From assembly GCA_949710005.1 (NCBI GenBank), contig OX453280.1:20780707-20844706 (forward strand): a stretch of 64,000 nucleotides of DNA. Reading direction: 5' to 3'. Numbering within the stretch: the first letter of the stretch is position 1; every line of letters begins with the position of its first letter. The stretch is from Ricordea florida (taxonomy: Eukaryota; Cnidaria; Anthozoa; Corallimorpharia; Ricordeidae). Below are positions 1-13,196 of the stretch, in pieces. The translations under genes and the position numbers were made by a program. Under the pieces are notes generated by a model. The model was not told the DNA's origin, made no database searches, and saw nothing but the letters and a program-made list of their open reading frames with translations.

Positions 1-1230
1 CACTTGCTCAAGGTGTGGCCCTTCACTCACGACCCTTTGCCTTCTAAGGATGACCACAACCTTTCATGATAACGTGTTGGGCACTATCTAATACCACAGC
101 TCAGAAGCTTTTCCAATCAAGTGTGGAGTGAAACGGGGGTGTGTTTTTGCCCCAACGCCCTTGGCATATTTTCGCATTGTTCTTCTCGTATGCCTCCAAC
201 CAGTCTTGAGACAGTATATATCTCCACACCAGAAGTGACGGAGGAATCTTAAAACTTTTAAGGCTGTGTACAAAGACCAATATTTAAAAGGTCTTGATCA
301 AAAACATGCTGTTCGCCTTAAGTGCCACCCTAACTGCTTATACGGAGGCTGCTCTGCAACATTTAATCAAGCCGCGAGTTCGGAAGACTAATGTAATGGG
401 CCGGGCAAGATGTCAGCGGTAAGTCTTGCATCAACATCGAGGAACACACCCTGGAGGTAGTAGAGGCTTTCACCTACCTCGGTTTCACCATTGCCTACAA
501 CCTGTTACTTGATGTCGAGCTCAACAACAGAATAGGAAAAACGACTTCGGCAATGTCGTACCTAGCGATAGCTGAGGGTTTGGGAAAAACACATGCTGAT
601 CAGGAACGCCAAGATGACTGTGCACCTGCGCTACTCTGTGGCAGCGAGTTCTGGATCCTGTACGCCCGTCAGGAACGCGCAAAACAACAGCTTTCATCTG
701 AGAAACCTTAGAGGGATTCTTGTAATTACTTGGCAAGACCTTGTCCCAAACAAAAATGTTCTGCTTAAGCATGTGTATGCAGCAAATTCGTCTCTCTCTC
801 TCAAAGGCGTTCGAGCTCGCTCGGCCACGTCAGCCACATGCCTGACGAAATGCCAAAGATAATGCTGTGCAGTGAGCTAGAAAGCTGTTCCAGAGGCGCA
901 GGAAGGCCAATACTTCTTTTCACATGTCTGTAAAAGGGATATGAAGGCTGGCAACATCAACCCAGCAGCTGGGAAATCGCAGGATCTGACCAAAGCAGAT
1001 GGAAATTTCTGTTATAATAAGAAAAGCGTCCAGGCAGGCGAGCAGAAGAGACTTGAACAATGGGAAGAGAAGCGGTAACACAGAAAAGCGGACTGGGCAA
1101 CTGCATCCCACACTGAAAACAGGCATGGCGCAGTTTGCTCATACCAAATGCAACAAGATCTGTTGCTCCCGCATTGGACTCCACATGCAGTCACAGCACA
1201 CGTTGCAATAGATTCAAACGCACCGTTCCC
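1..1230 (+). mobile_element. Decayed RTE-like non-LTR retrotransposon (RT to 3' end)
   Basis: Broken translations on the plus strand follow the usual order of an RTE-type reverse transcriptase and its tail. Around 100-260 there is a match to the segment after the catalytic site (FPIKCGVKRGCVFAP). At 454-495 is the block EVVEAFTYLGFTI, and at 690-760 is FHLRNLRGILVITWQD. All lie in different frames with stops between them, so this is an old dead copy. The 5' part, with endonuclease and catalytic motifs, is outside the window. Family recognition is from memory of these conserved blocks; a database search would settle the clade. Confidence 0.7.
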
Positions 1231-1384
1231 CAGGCTGAGGCGCAAAGTACTGTATTGTCTTTCGAGAAGTAATAAGGCAAACTCACTTTGGCCACATGAT
1301 GTGCTAAATGACCGTTTTCGGCGGAATGAACAGGTTCATGTGGACGAAGAAGAACTAATGAATATTATCGTGCCTTTGCCTGCC

Positions 1385-1690
1385 TGCGACCAAAGCTACC
1401 CCAGCGCTCCATTTCTTAGAAATTGGGATTATCAAACAAGTTGATAAAAAGTAAGTAAAAATACCGTAAGATAAAAAACGATGCTGACGCTTCGAGCGTT
1501 AGCCCTTCGTCAGAGCGTTTAGCAATCCATTTGACAAAGGGCCGTAACCGACGCTCGAAACGTCAGCACCCTTTTTATCTTACGGTGGTCGGTATAACGT
1601 ACTTTATCAACTTGTTTGATAATCCCAGTTTCTTGTGTTTCAATTCCCCACCGACGCAGCACCAGTTTCTTAGAAAGTACCCCCAAAATG
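1385..1690. repeat. Inverted repeat of an unidentified interspersed element
   Basis: Two imperfect arms of about 115 bp face each other (about 1385-1500 and 1545-1690). They share the blocks TTATCAACTTGTTTGATAA, ATCTTACGGT and CGCTCGAAACGTCAGC. Further copies of the same unit lie at 1985-2110 and 59590-59710, so this is an interspersed family and not a local palindrome. It could be the terminal part of a Penelope-like element, but no coding sequence is attached to support that. Confidence 0.55.
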
Positions 1691-1984
1691 ACGTCGAACG
1701 AAATGACGAAGATGCATCCGTCTAAACCTGTAGCGCGACACTTTATTCTGCCTAACCACTCCACTCAAAACATGGCGGTATGTGGCCTTTCCGTGAACCA
1801 GGGCAACACGGAAATCAGTAATAATCTAAAACAGATGTTTATCTTCCAACTCGTTTCACGAATGTTTCTCATTCATTTGATCATTCATCGATCTAATTTA
1901 TTCACTTCCATTCACACACTTCTATGGTTCTACCAATAGCATGGCTCCAAACGTCTTTTTATAAATTGTACGCAACCAATGACG

Positions 1985-2110
1985 CAACCCACAATCCTCT
2001 CATTCGCTCGAAACGTCAGCAACTCCCTTTTACCTTATCGCGGTATAATTTACTTAATCAATTCGTTTGATTTACCCAATTTCTTCTCCAAAATGCTCTA
2101 TTCCATAGGT
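1985..2110 (+). repeat. Further copy of the CGCTCGAAACGTCAGC repeat family
   Basis: The sequence repeats the order seen in the right arm of the repeat at 1545-1690: CGCTCGAAACGTCAGC, then a pyrimidine-rich stretch, a CTTATCGCGGTATAA variant and AATTCGTTTGATT. It is more diverged than the first copies and has no reading frame. Confidence 0.5.
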
Positions 2111-2184
2111 CGAGATCGGCAGTTCGTACGCCTAAGGGACAGACCATTAGAAAAGTGATGGAGGTGGGGAATTTTCAGCTTGCA

Positions 2185-2375
2185 CGAATTTTTTTTTTCG
2201 CTCACTGCTTGTGCAGGAATTTTTTTTCAGGTGAACCCCTCTGCACGAATTTTTTTTACTACGTGTGAAAAAGTCACAATTGGACCTTCCTTCTGCATGA
2301 ATTTTTTGTTTTTACCTTCGTCTTTGCATGAATTTTTTTTCTTGGCATTTTCCCTTGCATGGTGAATTTTTTTAT
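2185..2375 (+). repeat. Irregular array of TGCACGAATTTTTTTT motifs
   Basis: The motif TGCA(C/T/G)GAATTTTTTT recurs about six times in 190 bp at uneven spacing. Each time a short purine/pyrimidine core is followed by seven or more T. No coding function is visible; the peptide-like frames across it are products of the T tracts. Confidence 0.55.
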
Positions 2376-2399
2376 TTTGGTTACCTTCGTTACTCCTGC

Positions 2400-4068
2400 T
2401 TTTTACTATCCGTCCTTTGCGCAAAGAAAAACAGTAACCAGATTTAAACAAAAACAAAAGCATAGAGTGATTTCTATTAGATCTGGACCAAATTTCTTGA
2501 GATTTTAACATTATGGAATGTATCCAGGGCATAGTGTAGCTCATTGCCGGAGGAAACATTTTGAACAAGAGTTTAGAAGAATAAAAAATAAGAATAATTA
2601 TTATAACTCAATTATAACTCCAGTTTTCTTTGTTCTGTTTTACTTTGGCCCTCTCAAAATAATCACCTTTCCCTTTGTTCTTCTTTGTTTCGCCCTAATT
2701 TGCAAGCATATAACAACTTTGCAACGCAAATTTTGTTGCAGTAATATCGCATGCAAATGAAGCCCTTTGTTCAATTTCTAAAGTGGTCATTTCCATTTTT
2801 CATATGTAAACGTCCACGTATCGACGAAATATCAAGGCTATTGCAAAGAAGATTAGGCCAGACTCCTCTGTTTAAAAGGTTAACAAATGCATGTTAGTAT
2901 CAAGGACACCCTGCCTAAACGAATTTGCTAATTTTGGTTTCTAACTATTGCGAAATATTGAAGTAGAGAGGCGCTGGTGACTAGAAAAATTGCAAGCAAC
3001 GTTGGCATTCAAGGAACTTGTGTACACACACTCTAGAGAATATTTCGCGGTCGCTGGCGTAGAAACGGCAAAAATGGTTCCCATGAAGACCAACTGAGAA
3101 CAAGTTTCTTTCTCGCTGCTTGAAGGGTAGGAGTCTTATTCCTTCTGTGTCTTTGTGTCATATTCACTGTAATACATGAAACCCAAAACCGCGCAAGGTC
3201 AAAACCTCACACTGCTTACTACGGTTATAATATTAAAGGTTACTCTTCATGGCTTAATGATCGTTTAGCAAAAGTACTTTTCTAATAAAACAGCTGTTTT
3301 AATTTCTCGGAAATTCTGCGTGTAAGTATTTCCGAAAAGTTTCATTATGCCCGTCACGTCAACAATGAACACCTCATTTCTGTATGTGAGTTCAAGATAC
3401 GTTTTTACCTGTAAGTTTGGCGTGTGTTTTATCCGGTCACCTTTCAGTTTTATCATGCGTGTGGTCGATTTGTTATCCACGGGTTAAATGCGCAATTTAT
3501 TGTTAAAACAGATGAAAACAGAAATGCAGCAATCGTGTAAATCTTTTAGCCAGTTGCATCTTATGTTACATACGTTTAGTGCGCTATAGTACGGAGGGAA
3601 ACCATTCACAAACTGAAAGGTTTCCGTTTTCTGTTGTAATATGTTTAACTTCAAGCCATTATTAAAGACAGTGTGAAAGAGATAACATTTGTTGCGGAAA
3701 CTTGAAATCCCTATGTCTTTCAACTGTTGTATCTGCGTGGTACACTCTCAACATCATTTCCCGCACTATTTCCAAAGCGATTTGACGCTTTACTTTAGGC
3801 TAACGTTGAGTATATTTTTTGTGTAAACAAGATTTGCGGCGGACCAACACGTAGTTTATTTTGCCACAACTGTCTCACTTTGTATCTGTCAGATCAAGAA
3901 ACTATCCTTGATGTACAAAAATCTTTTTACAAAGTTTGTAGCCTTCAGTTGAGATTATTCTATTTTAAAGTATCCTTTAGTCCTCTTGATGGATTAATTT
4001 TAGTTGTTTATTTAAGGTTTACTTGAAAATCGTTTAGGAAGAATAATCCTTTAAGCCTTGAAGCAAAA

Positions 4069-4110
<42 letters not shown>

Positions 4111-5422
4111 AGAAAGAGACACGGTTATCGCCGAAAATAACTTCCCCATCTTAAATCTAGACTATAATAACCATCAAAGTTTTAAGAAGTTGTTTATAGT
4201 GGTCTCGACCAAAAGGCCGTAATCAACCCATTAGAGATGCTTGTCATGTATTCAATCCTCCATATTGTCTTCCAGGATCAAAGAATTATTCTTTCAACAA
4301 AATATAGAGTTTATTTCATGTTATAATTATTGCAAGATTGAAGGAGAATGTAGATAAAACTGGTAGTGTTTGACGATTTTGTTTTTATCAGACACAGTCA
4401 GTTCAGACATTTCCCTCTTAGATTTATTATCAAAGAATAAAGTTAATATTTATTTTATATTTAGATGTTTACAGGGCATAGCTTTAGTACTGGAAGTTAC
4501 CATGTTTTAAAACTGTAGTGGCTTTTTAGGAAATTATGTCTGTTTTTGTGCCTATGCATACCACAGAAGTTTTTTTAGCTTTATTCTCTAAGCTATTCTG
4601 TTTGTTGTCTGCTAATTATACTTTTAACGCTCTAATAAGCCCCCCTCCCTCCCCCCCCGGAATTTTCTGTAATATTAATACACATGGAAGAATATGTTTT
4701 TAAAAGCTGATTTTATTCTTGAACTTTACAGTGCCCCAACTTCAAACTTCATATGAGTTAGTTTTTGCACCTTCTTGGAAAGATCTGACTGCAAAACCTT
4801 GATAACTGCTCTTGACTTGTGTATTGCACTATACATTCCTGTAACAACAAGTCCGTTTCAAGTGTACGAGTGCCAGTTGCAGACAACTCAAAGTGACATC
4901 CTTTTTGTGTTAGAAATTTATACAGTAGAAAAGTCAGTTTAATTGGAAGGTGGCCAAATAGCGTGGTTTCACTGAGGAGTCAATCAGGATCACAGTGATA
5001 GATTCCAACATCATAAGCATCATACAGCTGTGCTTCCTCTCTTGCGTCATGCTTGCATTGTGACATCTCTTGAGCCACTGGTTTCCAAACATGTCATACT
5101 ATATACAAAATTTAATTATTATAGCTGTGAGAGAGATTTTTGAAGACTGGTATTTTGATACTCGAGTTTTTAAGGAGATAGTTTTTAACTCTTTAAGCCC
5201 CGAGGGGTCTCCCTGTGACGAGTAAAATTCCCCCTCTTTCATAATCCCCCTTTCTACAATATTAAATTAGTCTGTGGGTTGTTACAGCGTTAACAGTACA
5301 TGGAAATTAAAAAACTCCATAAAAGTTTGAAATGAACTATAGAGGATATGGCATAGCAATATGGAAATACTTAACATTTCAGTGAGAAGAGAACTGTTAT
5401 ATCTTCATGTGATAATGATGGG
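2400..5422. other. AT-rich intergenic DNA without recognisable genes
   Basis: Only short frames without family resemblance occur here. A pure TA tract lies at 4072-4107. A fragment near 5190 starts with the ACTCTTTAAGCCCC motif seen at other repeat ends in the window. Nothing else could be assigned. Confidence 0.5.
4072..4107. repeat. (TA)n microsatellite
   Basis: About 18 uninterrupted TA dinucleotides, followed by GAAAGAAAGAGA. Confidence 0.95.
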
Positions 5423-6150
5423 CACTTACCATTTGTTCAGAAAAACCGGGAATTCCGGTAAAAGTTCAAATGGAACGGTTTATTCCGATGGAATGTTTTT
5501 GGAAAAAAGTTCTGTAATACCTTAAAAGGTATTACCTTTTTCTCGGTTGTACCGGAATATCCGGAAATTATCTGTACCATTTGACAGTACCAGTGCCAGG
5601 TTCCTCCCGATGATATCAGCATGGCAGATATCGCGAATGATCATGATCCAGTGTTACAAGTTATCAATACAAAAATTTCTTTTTCTCCTTGCCAAATCTC
5701 TTCCAGTTCCTCCAACACACCTGTCACACGCCAGGTGTGAAAGCTTTAAGTTTTGGTTGTTGATAGTTATGTTTTTCTTTTGTTTTGACGGTTCACACTT
5801 TTGAGCTAAGTAGCACAGGAAAACATTGATACTAGTGACCGGATGTGACAAAAATACATGTTAATTGTTGATTGACATTTTGAAATCGGAGTAGAGTTGT
5901 TGTGCAAGACTTTTTGTAAGGAATCGGGGCGAAAACGTGTGCTACCGTTTGTAACAGAATAAAACGTGGAATTGTGAGTGTTTAGTGTACCCTCAAGTTC
6001 GGTACATTAGCCCTCGGCTTACTGGCATCCGAGACTTCAAATCAAATGGTACAGATCAATCCGTTCCGTTTCCTTGACAAGGAAAAGTATATGGTACCAT
6101 TTGTTGCAAAAATTCATCGAAAATTCCATTCAAATGGTAAGCGCTCGATA
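5423..6150. mobile_element. Possible inverted-repeat DNA element upstream of gene 1
   Basis: The left end GCACTTACCATTTG near 5423 is matched in reverse complement by CAAATGGTAAGCGC near 6134-6147. Internal ACCATTTG/CAAATGGT copies occur near 5577 and 6045-6100, and a palindrome (GTAATACCTT/AAGGTATTAC) sits near 5513-5535. No transposase frame and no clear target duplication were found, so this is a tentative call. It lies just upstream of the first coding exon of the gene starting at 6355. Confidence 0.4.
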
Positions 6151-6354
6151 TGAAATTTACTGGCAGGCGTAACAAGTGGTAGCAAGTAGATGAAAAGTTG
6201 TTTTCCTTCATGTGTGATGATAATTAGTTATTTTTATAAATGTGCTTCCATGTGGTGTGCCACTTGATTTTACATTTAATTTAGTTTATTATTATACCAT
6301 AACAGCTACCATCACTTTTGTAGGTTTAGTGCAGCTTGGGATTGCAACCAGGAA

Positions 6355-9300
6355 ATGAAGAGATCAACCACAGTGCCTTCATCTTCAACAATCAGAAACG
6401 ATTCTAACTCAGTATCTGGTGATTCCGAACCAATGGGTCGACATAAGAGTGTGCTTGTAACACCCCAACAGAGATCTCTGCCCTCATCAACACTGTCACC
6501 AGGGTTTCTTCATTCCTTTGGGTTTGCATCAAGACCTCATCAATCTGGTATATATAACTTAATGACCAAGCAGGAGGGCAGAACTTGAGGAATATCAACC
6601 CATTAGGTCTTGACAGTATGGACCATGTGTAGCAAGGTCTTTACAAAAAAGACAGAGGGCTGATATTTCTCCCAGTACGGTTCCAAGCAAACTTGGTCAA
6701 TGAGAGATTTGTTTCACGACTCAAAACTGTATTTAGAATCTGCAGTGTACTGTGAAGAAGTGCTGACCTGAAGATTCAGCAAAAATGTTTGAATTTATGA
6801 TCAAAACAGGGTGTTTCTGTATTTAGCTATCTTTAGTTACTAGATAGAAGTTTTGTACTTTCTACCAGAAAGTACAAAGTTTCATACTTTCTGATTGGAA
6901 AGATGAAATCTACATTGTAAGTTTGAATTGGGCTAAATTATTCAGTACATTACCCTCTGATATTGGTCTCAAACAGTTGGTCCGCAAAGGACCAGAAATG
7001 ACGGGATTTGATTGGCTGATTTTAGTCGTTGGCTATCGGATTGATTTACAAGTGTAATTAGGCACCATACTTGACAGGTGAAAATTATGCAGTGAAATGT
7101 AGCACTTGAGATTTTATGTAATATTCTCAATTCACTAAGGGTCATTAGTAACAAACCAATATTTTTCTGAGTGAGCATCTTTCTCTTCCATTTTAGAACT
7201 GCACTTATTTTTTTTGGACAATTCTGTCCAAGGGGAAAGGTGCAATGAGGTTATCCCTATTAATATGTTGTGATCTATAGTATAAGAAGGTTCTCATATC
7301 AAATACTGATCATGACTGGAACTGAACAGATTTGTAGTTAGTTGCTGTAAGATATGTTAACGTTTGAAAAATCTTTTGGTTCAAGAATTACGGTAATAGA
7401 TTTGATTGTTGCTGGAACACTTGTTCAGTTAGTGGTAATACTAGTGAAATAGGAAATATACTTAGAAAAATTATACTGCTTCAACTTCTCCCCAAGTTTA
7501 ACAATATTAGCAAATGAGAGCCAGAGAAATGGTCACAGACTCTGTTTAGTTATATTTTTAAATGTTTTTCATTTAAGATTCTCCAGAACCTGAGATGGTC
7601 TGCAGCAAAGCTCCAGCTAAGATGGACATTGAGGAAATGAGTTCTGACGCAAAGTGAGTACCATTAAAACAAACTGGTCTTAACGCTGTTTTTCAAGGAC
7701 CCTCAAAACTAAAACCAAAGTTGTTTTAAGCAATTGGAGGGCTTGCTACATGTATACAATTTTTTCAAGAAATAATTATAGTTAACACAGAAAATGTATT
7801 GGTCAAGATGTTTTGTGTTCAGTATTATATTTTTTGAAGCAGTAACAAACTTAACAAAACAGAAAAACTTGGAAAAAGAAACTGCAAGGTCTCCCAATAA
7901 GAGTCGAACATATAACCTTGTGATTTCTTATTTTTTTAGTAATTCATACGGCCTACCACTGAGCTCTTAGAGACTCATAGAAGCAATCTTGGCCCTTAAA
8001 CTAGGTTCATGGGGCAAACAGCCTGTATACTGCTAGGCTCTGGGTATCAGGGTGAAAGGATTGTAAATAATCAAGATAGTATAATTTGAGCATGGAGAAT
8101 TTGTGAAAGATTTCAGGCAAACTTAGAGAAAATGACTTTGAATTCTCCCAATGGATCCAGTGGATCTAACCTCTTTGTCTTGGAAAGCCAACAGAGCAAG
8201 ATGCTTGGATTTTATATGTGAATGTTTATTTTAATGGTATGAATATGTCCTTTTATTATAGGTTTCTAGAGTTGTTATCCTCCGATGCTAGTAACTCAGG
8301 AGATTCATCTAGTACTTCATGTAGTAACAAGGGACAGCGTCAACAAAAAGACTACCATTTTCTATCCGAGTCTAGACTCAATGTTATGTCACACAATCTG
8401 TCAGAAATAGCTGATCGTGTTTCACCTACAAAATACGATACTTCAATAGATTTGGATAACTTGTCAGAGGTTTTACTGCAAAAAACAGAGATTCAGTCAC
8501 AATCTTCAACATCAAATAGCAACCTTTCGAGATCAAAAACACCATACACTAGGAAAAATAGTGTTTCAAAATCCTATGCTTCTCGGCAAAAGAGTTTCAC
8601 AAGGAGAGGAAAGCGGAATCATGATACAGTCAGCCAGGAAAAGAACAACAATGGAGAACTTTATACAGATGCTGGTCTTAATCATCTCAGTCTACAAGAT
8701 GTGGAACCATTCAAACTGGATGCTGAAACTGATTCTGGTTACAGTTCATCGTTATCAACTTCAGTAAGTCTGAGTGAAGATGCTGAGATGCTGAAAACAT
8801 TGAGAATGGACAATGGATTTAACACCGATGTTGATGCTGATGAATTGCTTAGTAGCACTGGAGAGTGTTTGTCTAAAAAGAAATCGGTAGAACAGGACGC
8901 TCCATTGGCTCAGCAGAAAATAGATCAAAACTTTACTCAACTTGGTTCACTGTCATCTCAAATGACTAGTGACCTTGAAGAACGGCTAGACACTCTCATT
9001 TACAGAATGTCTTCAGGCGTTAAGGATCTCAACATCGAGTATAGGAACACAGCAGAAAAGGATACACCTAACAATAATCTACTTGAACACACTACTGTTG
9101 CAAAAAGCGAAAGCTTTAAAATAGTTCCTGAAAATGCCCACGTGGAGCAAAATTTAAGCACCTCACCAGATTTTGCAAAATCACCTTTTCAGTTAACAAA
9201 AGCAAAAGAACCCACAGATGAAAAGACTGCAGGAAAGACTAAAACTGGAAGGAAACCTGGAATTCTGCGTCGGCGTACTACGCTTGTATCGTTTCGACCT

Positions 9301-12300
9301 CCTAAACAGATGACTGTACAGGAAGGAGAAAGTGACATTGTTGAAATTGATGAGGCTGGGTTCATGCAGCTGTTAACAGATATCAAGAGTTTGAAAACGC
9401 AGTTGCTTAAGCTAAAGAGGGAGCTCCAAGAGGTGGGATAATGTTATTTTGATAAGTATAAGTGCGTTTTACCATTTGTCAGGAATGGTCTTACTGTATG
9501 CCTATGGTGTAAAAAAAAACCTTTCCTGGTAAATAACAAATTATTGGTAACAAGCAAGTAATTGAAATGTCATTAGCAATTTTAATAGATGACATAAATC
9601 ATAATAATTACATGTAGGATAATATAATAATTGTATAATAATGTTATTACGGTATATAATATATTCCATATACTTAAATAATGATATAATTATGATTTAT
9701 TTCATGGAAATGATATTCAAACTGTTGATCATTCCTAACGAAGGCCTATATGAACCCAGTATTGACTTGCCCCCAGCATGGGCAGCCGGTTAAGCTTAGC
9801 TGGTAGAGCATTGCGGAGCTGAGCAAACCGCTGACCTGTTTGCTCAGTTGGTTGAGCACTGGACTATATCATGCGGGAGGTTTTGGGTTCAAACCTTGGC
9901 CAACCATCACTCGGGGTCTTTAAGTTACTGAGGAGAAAGTGTTGCCTTTGCAATGACATTTGTAAATGGCTAGACTTTCTAGTCTTCTCGGATAAGGAGG
10001 ATATACTGTAGGTCCTGTCTAACAACTCTTGTTCGTATAACTTTCTGGGATGTTAAAGAATTAACCCACACACAGTAAGCAAAGAGTAGGGAGCATAGAT
10101 CCCAGTGTTGTTGTATGGCCTTTGTGAATGTAATTTCACACAGGTACATAATATATAGATTTAGCCAAGCCTAAAAGCGGAGCTCCTCACACATTGAAAA
10201 TGCTGCCACTAAAGTTATTACATACGCCTGGTGTACGCAACTACTTAAAGAAGATTCGATAGCTGAAATAAATCGTCAAAAAAAACCATCTAGTTCACGA
10301 CTCATCGGAAGAGCCATTGCGCGAAAAACAAAGCCTCGTTTCGGTTTAAGACCTTCTAAATATCCTGGATGACTATGGCCACCATGTTGGGGCAACGTCG
10401 TCGTCGCTAGGCGCCTGTGCCCGCGAGCCATGCCGCTAGCCACGATGACCATGAAAACTCACACGCATGGTTTTCTCAATTTCTATCCTCGCACGGTAGT
10501 TATGGGGCTCAGCTCTGCGGCTCTTCGAGCCGCTGTGGAGCTCCGCTATCATGTACGAGTTTGTACAGCTCCTAGGCATTACGTGTGTAAATAAAGTATG
10601 GATTGATTGATTGATTGATTGATTGATGGCACCTTTATTCTTGAAGTCATGGGTTCAAATTTTATTCCAACCCGTTCTTTTGTTAGGTTAAATTGCTTAA
10701 AACTGTGTCTCATTTGCAAGGGTCAAATCTTCAGTTAAATCATTAAATGAAAGTTTTGACTGCAAGTGGGAGCAAGGGCACAGTACAGTGTTGAGAACCC
10801 TTATGTCCCACCCAAGTGACCCAGGGTCAATTCCTGTTGTCTTGTGGGTTAAGTCTGTTGTCGGTTCTCTCCTTGCTTTGAGATCAAGTTTTTCTCCAGA
10901 TTCTCCAGTTTCCCTCCTTCTAAAAAACCAACACTTCCAAATTCCAACTTATCCAGGAAAGAGTAGAGGAAGAGCCACCCTGTGGATGAGTCACAATCAA
11001 AAAAATAGGCAAGCATTGCATGCATGTGGCTACTGCATTTATTAAGTTTATTTGGACCTTTTTGCCGTATCTATTTGCCTTTTCTCGATCTCATTGCTTT
11101 TACATATTCTCTTATGAGTTTAAAAATAGATCAGTAAAAAAGTAAATTGTATTGTGCCTTGTGATTGGCTAAATAACTAGGCTCCTTCACTCACTCATGT
11201 TTCCTTTGACATATTGGCTCCTGCATTATTTCATATGCAGTAGTTAAAAAATGGTAAAAAAATTGTATCCAATGATCTAGCTAGCTGGCAAGCTATCTAT
11301 TTTCAGCCTTAAGTTAGTATCAATTACGTTGGTCGAGTCTTTCCAAGAGATGCTGACTTATCATAAGGTCAAGCTTGTTTTTCTTTGTCTAAACTCTTTA
11401 GCCACAAGTTATTTTTTGGCATTTTTTACTACATTTTCGAACATTCATAGCTATTCTACCAGGCAGAGCAGTAGGTTATTGTTACCTAGGGTGAAATCTA
11501 ATTTTGGGAAAAACACGTTTCTTTTCAGTGGAGCGAAAATTTTTAATGAGTTGCCCACTGACATAACGAAAGCACAAGACACACAGACTTTCTGCCGCCG
11601 TGCAAAAGGGTTTTTATCATCGAAATAGTTCTTAGTGATTTCTCTTAGTATTTAGTATTGTAATTAGATTTCTAACTTAGTTTTTAACGTAAAGTTATAA
11701 TTTTAATCTGTGTACATGAATTTGTATTTTTAACTTAATGTTATCTATACGGAGCCCCCATGGATACCAGCCTTTGAGCTGAACAGGCTACCCTGTTTAA
11801 ATAAAGTTTTACTTTACTTTAAGAATATGTCTTTTTGTTTTATAGGCAGATGTGGTGTCACCATTGAGCCACTCCCATTCTCAGCTGGTGAGGAGGCCAT
11901 CTGCTCCCTCTGCTACTGATCCATCACTGGGGAGAATGAATGCTCTGTATGGCAAGGTGCAGAATGTATTTCATCCCTAATTTTATACTTGTACTCATTG
12001 TAAAGGAAGTGGCCCATTGTGGCAGATTAGCAGTTAATTGTAGAGTTGAAAATACAATTTGGGCACCATGGAATGTGAAGACATAAAACACAGGCTTTCA
12101 GAGCTAGACCACAAGCAGTCTGTCATTGTGCTTTGTGCATAAAGAAATCAGGAAAAAAGAAATTGCTCAGGGTCGAAGCTCAGACGCAAGTGCTTCTCTG
12201 TTTACATGTCAATGATCTCAGTTGGTGATGTGCCCCAGTCTCTGACTAGTTGTTTTTGAACAAAATAAATTAATCTAATGTAATTTTATAATACTGTAAT

Positions 12301-13101
12301 TATGATTATCATAATCACATTGTTATTACTGTAGTTGTTAATCATACCATATCCACACAGGAGATTGAGCTGTAAATCGACTTTGATTCTGTCAAGTGAT
12401 AGTTATTTTTATATCTGCATACTGACAAGCAATTAGTAACAGTGTTCTCACCAGGCCATGGCTTCACGTGATTCCCACAGTTTCAAAACAAATGATGCAT
12501 TAAAATGATATGAAAGGGCCATTAGGGCACAAAGAAGAACAACAAAAGCTAAAAATTACAATAAAGTAAACTGCTGCAAAGAGAAAGCGATAAAACCCTG
12601 GGAATGTGCCACTGCAAAAACTTTATTTTTCTTTATCTTTTATCATTATTTTTAATGGTTCTTAAATGGAAAATCTCTTGTCAGCAGAAAATGTTAATAA
12701 AGCGGACAATGACTATGGATGCTTCAGCAATGCAACAACGTCTGTTCGGTGGGCACTCATTATCTCTTGCTGCCGCCTCCAGTGAAGACAAGGCATCAAC
12801 TGAAGTGAGTGAACCATTGCATCAGTGTGAGGGGAAAGACAAACGGCTTGAAGAAGAACTATCTACAACAGACACATCCATTAAACAGGATAATGAAGAA
12901 GCAAAAGGTGTTGGAGCTGAGCTGGAAGAGATGAAGAAACAACTCCTAGTGATCTCACAGGTATGTAGAATACTGCACAACTTTACTAGTAAAAAGAAGG
13001 TGGATATATGTTGGTCAGTGTTTATCAAGATATATAACCACCACCATTCATTGACCCTGAGAAGTAATCGTTTTGTTATTTACCTAACCCAAATTTTAAC
13101 C

Positions 13102-13196
<95 letters not shown>

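Noticed and set aside
1464-1592. Hammerhead-ribozyme-like words (CTGACGA, GAAA, CGTC) in the inverted repeat
   Set aside because: The order fits only loosely: no stem III can form between GAAA and GTC, and the base pair closing stem II is mismatched, so the core would not fold.
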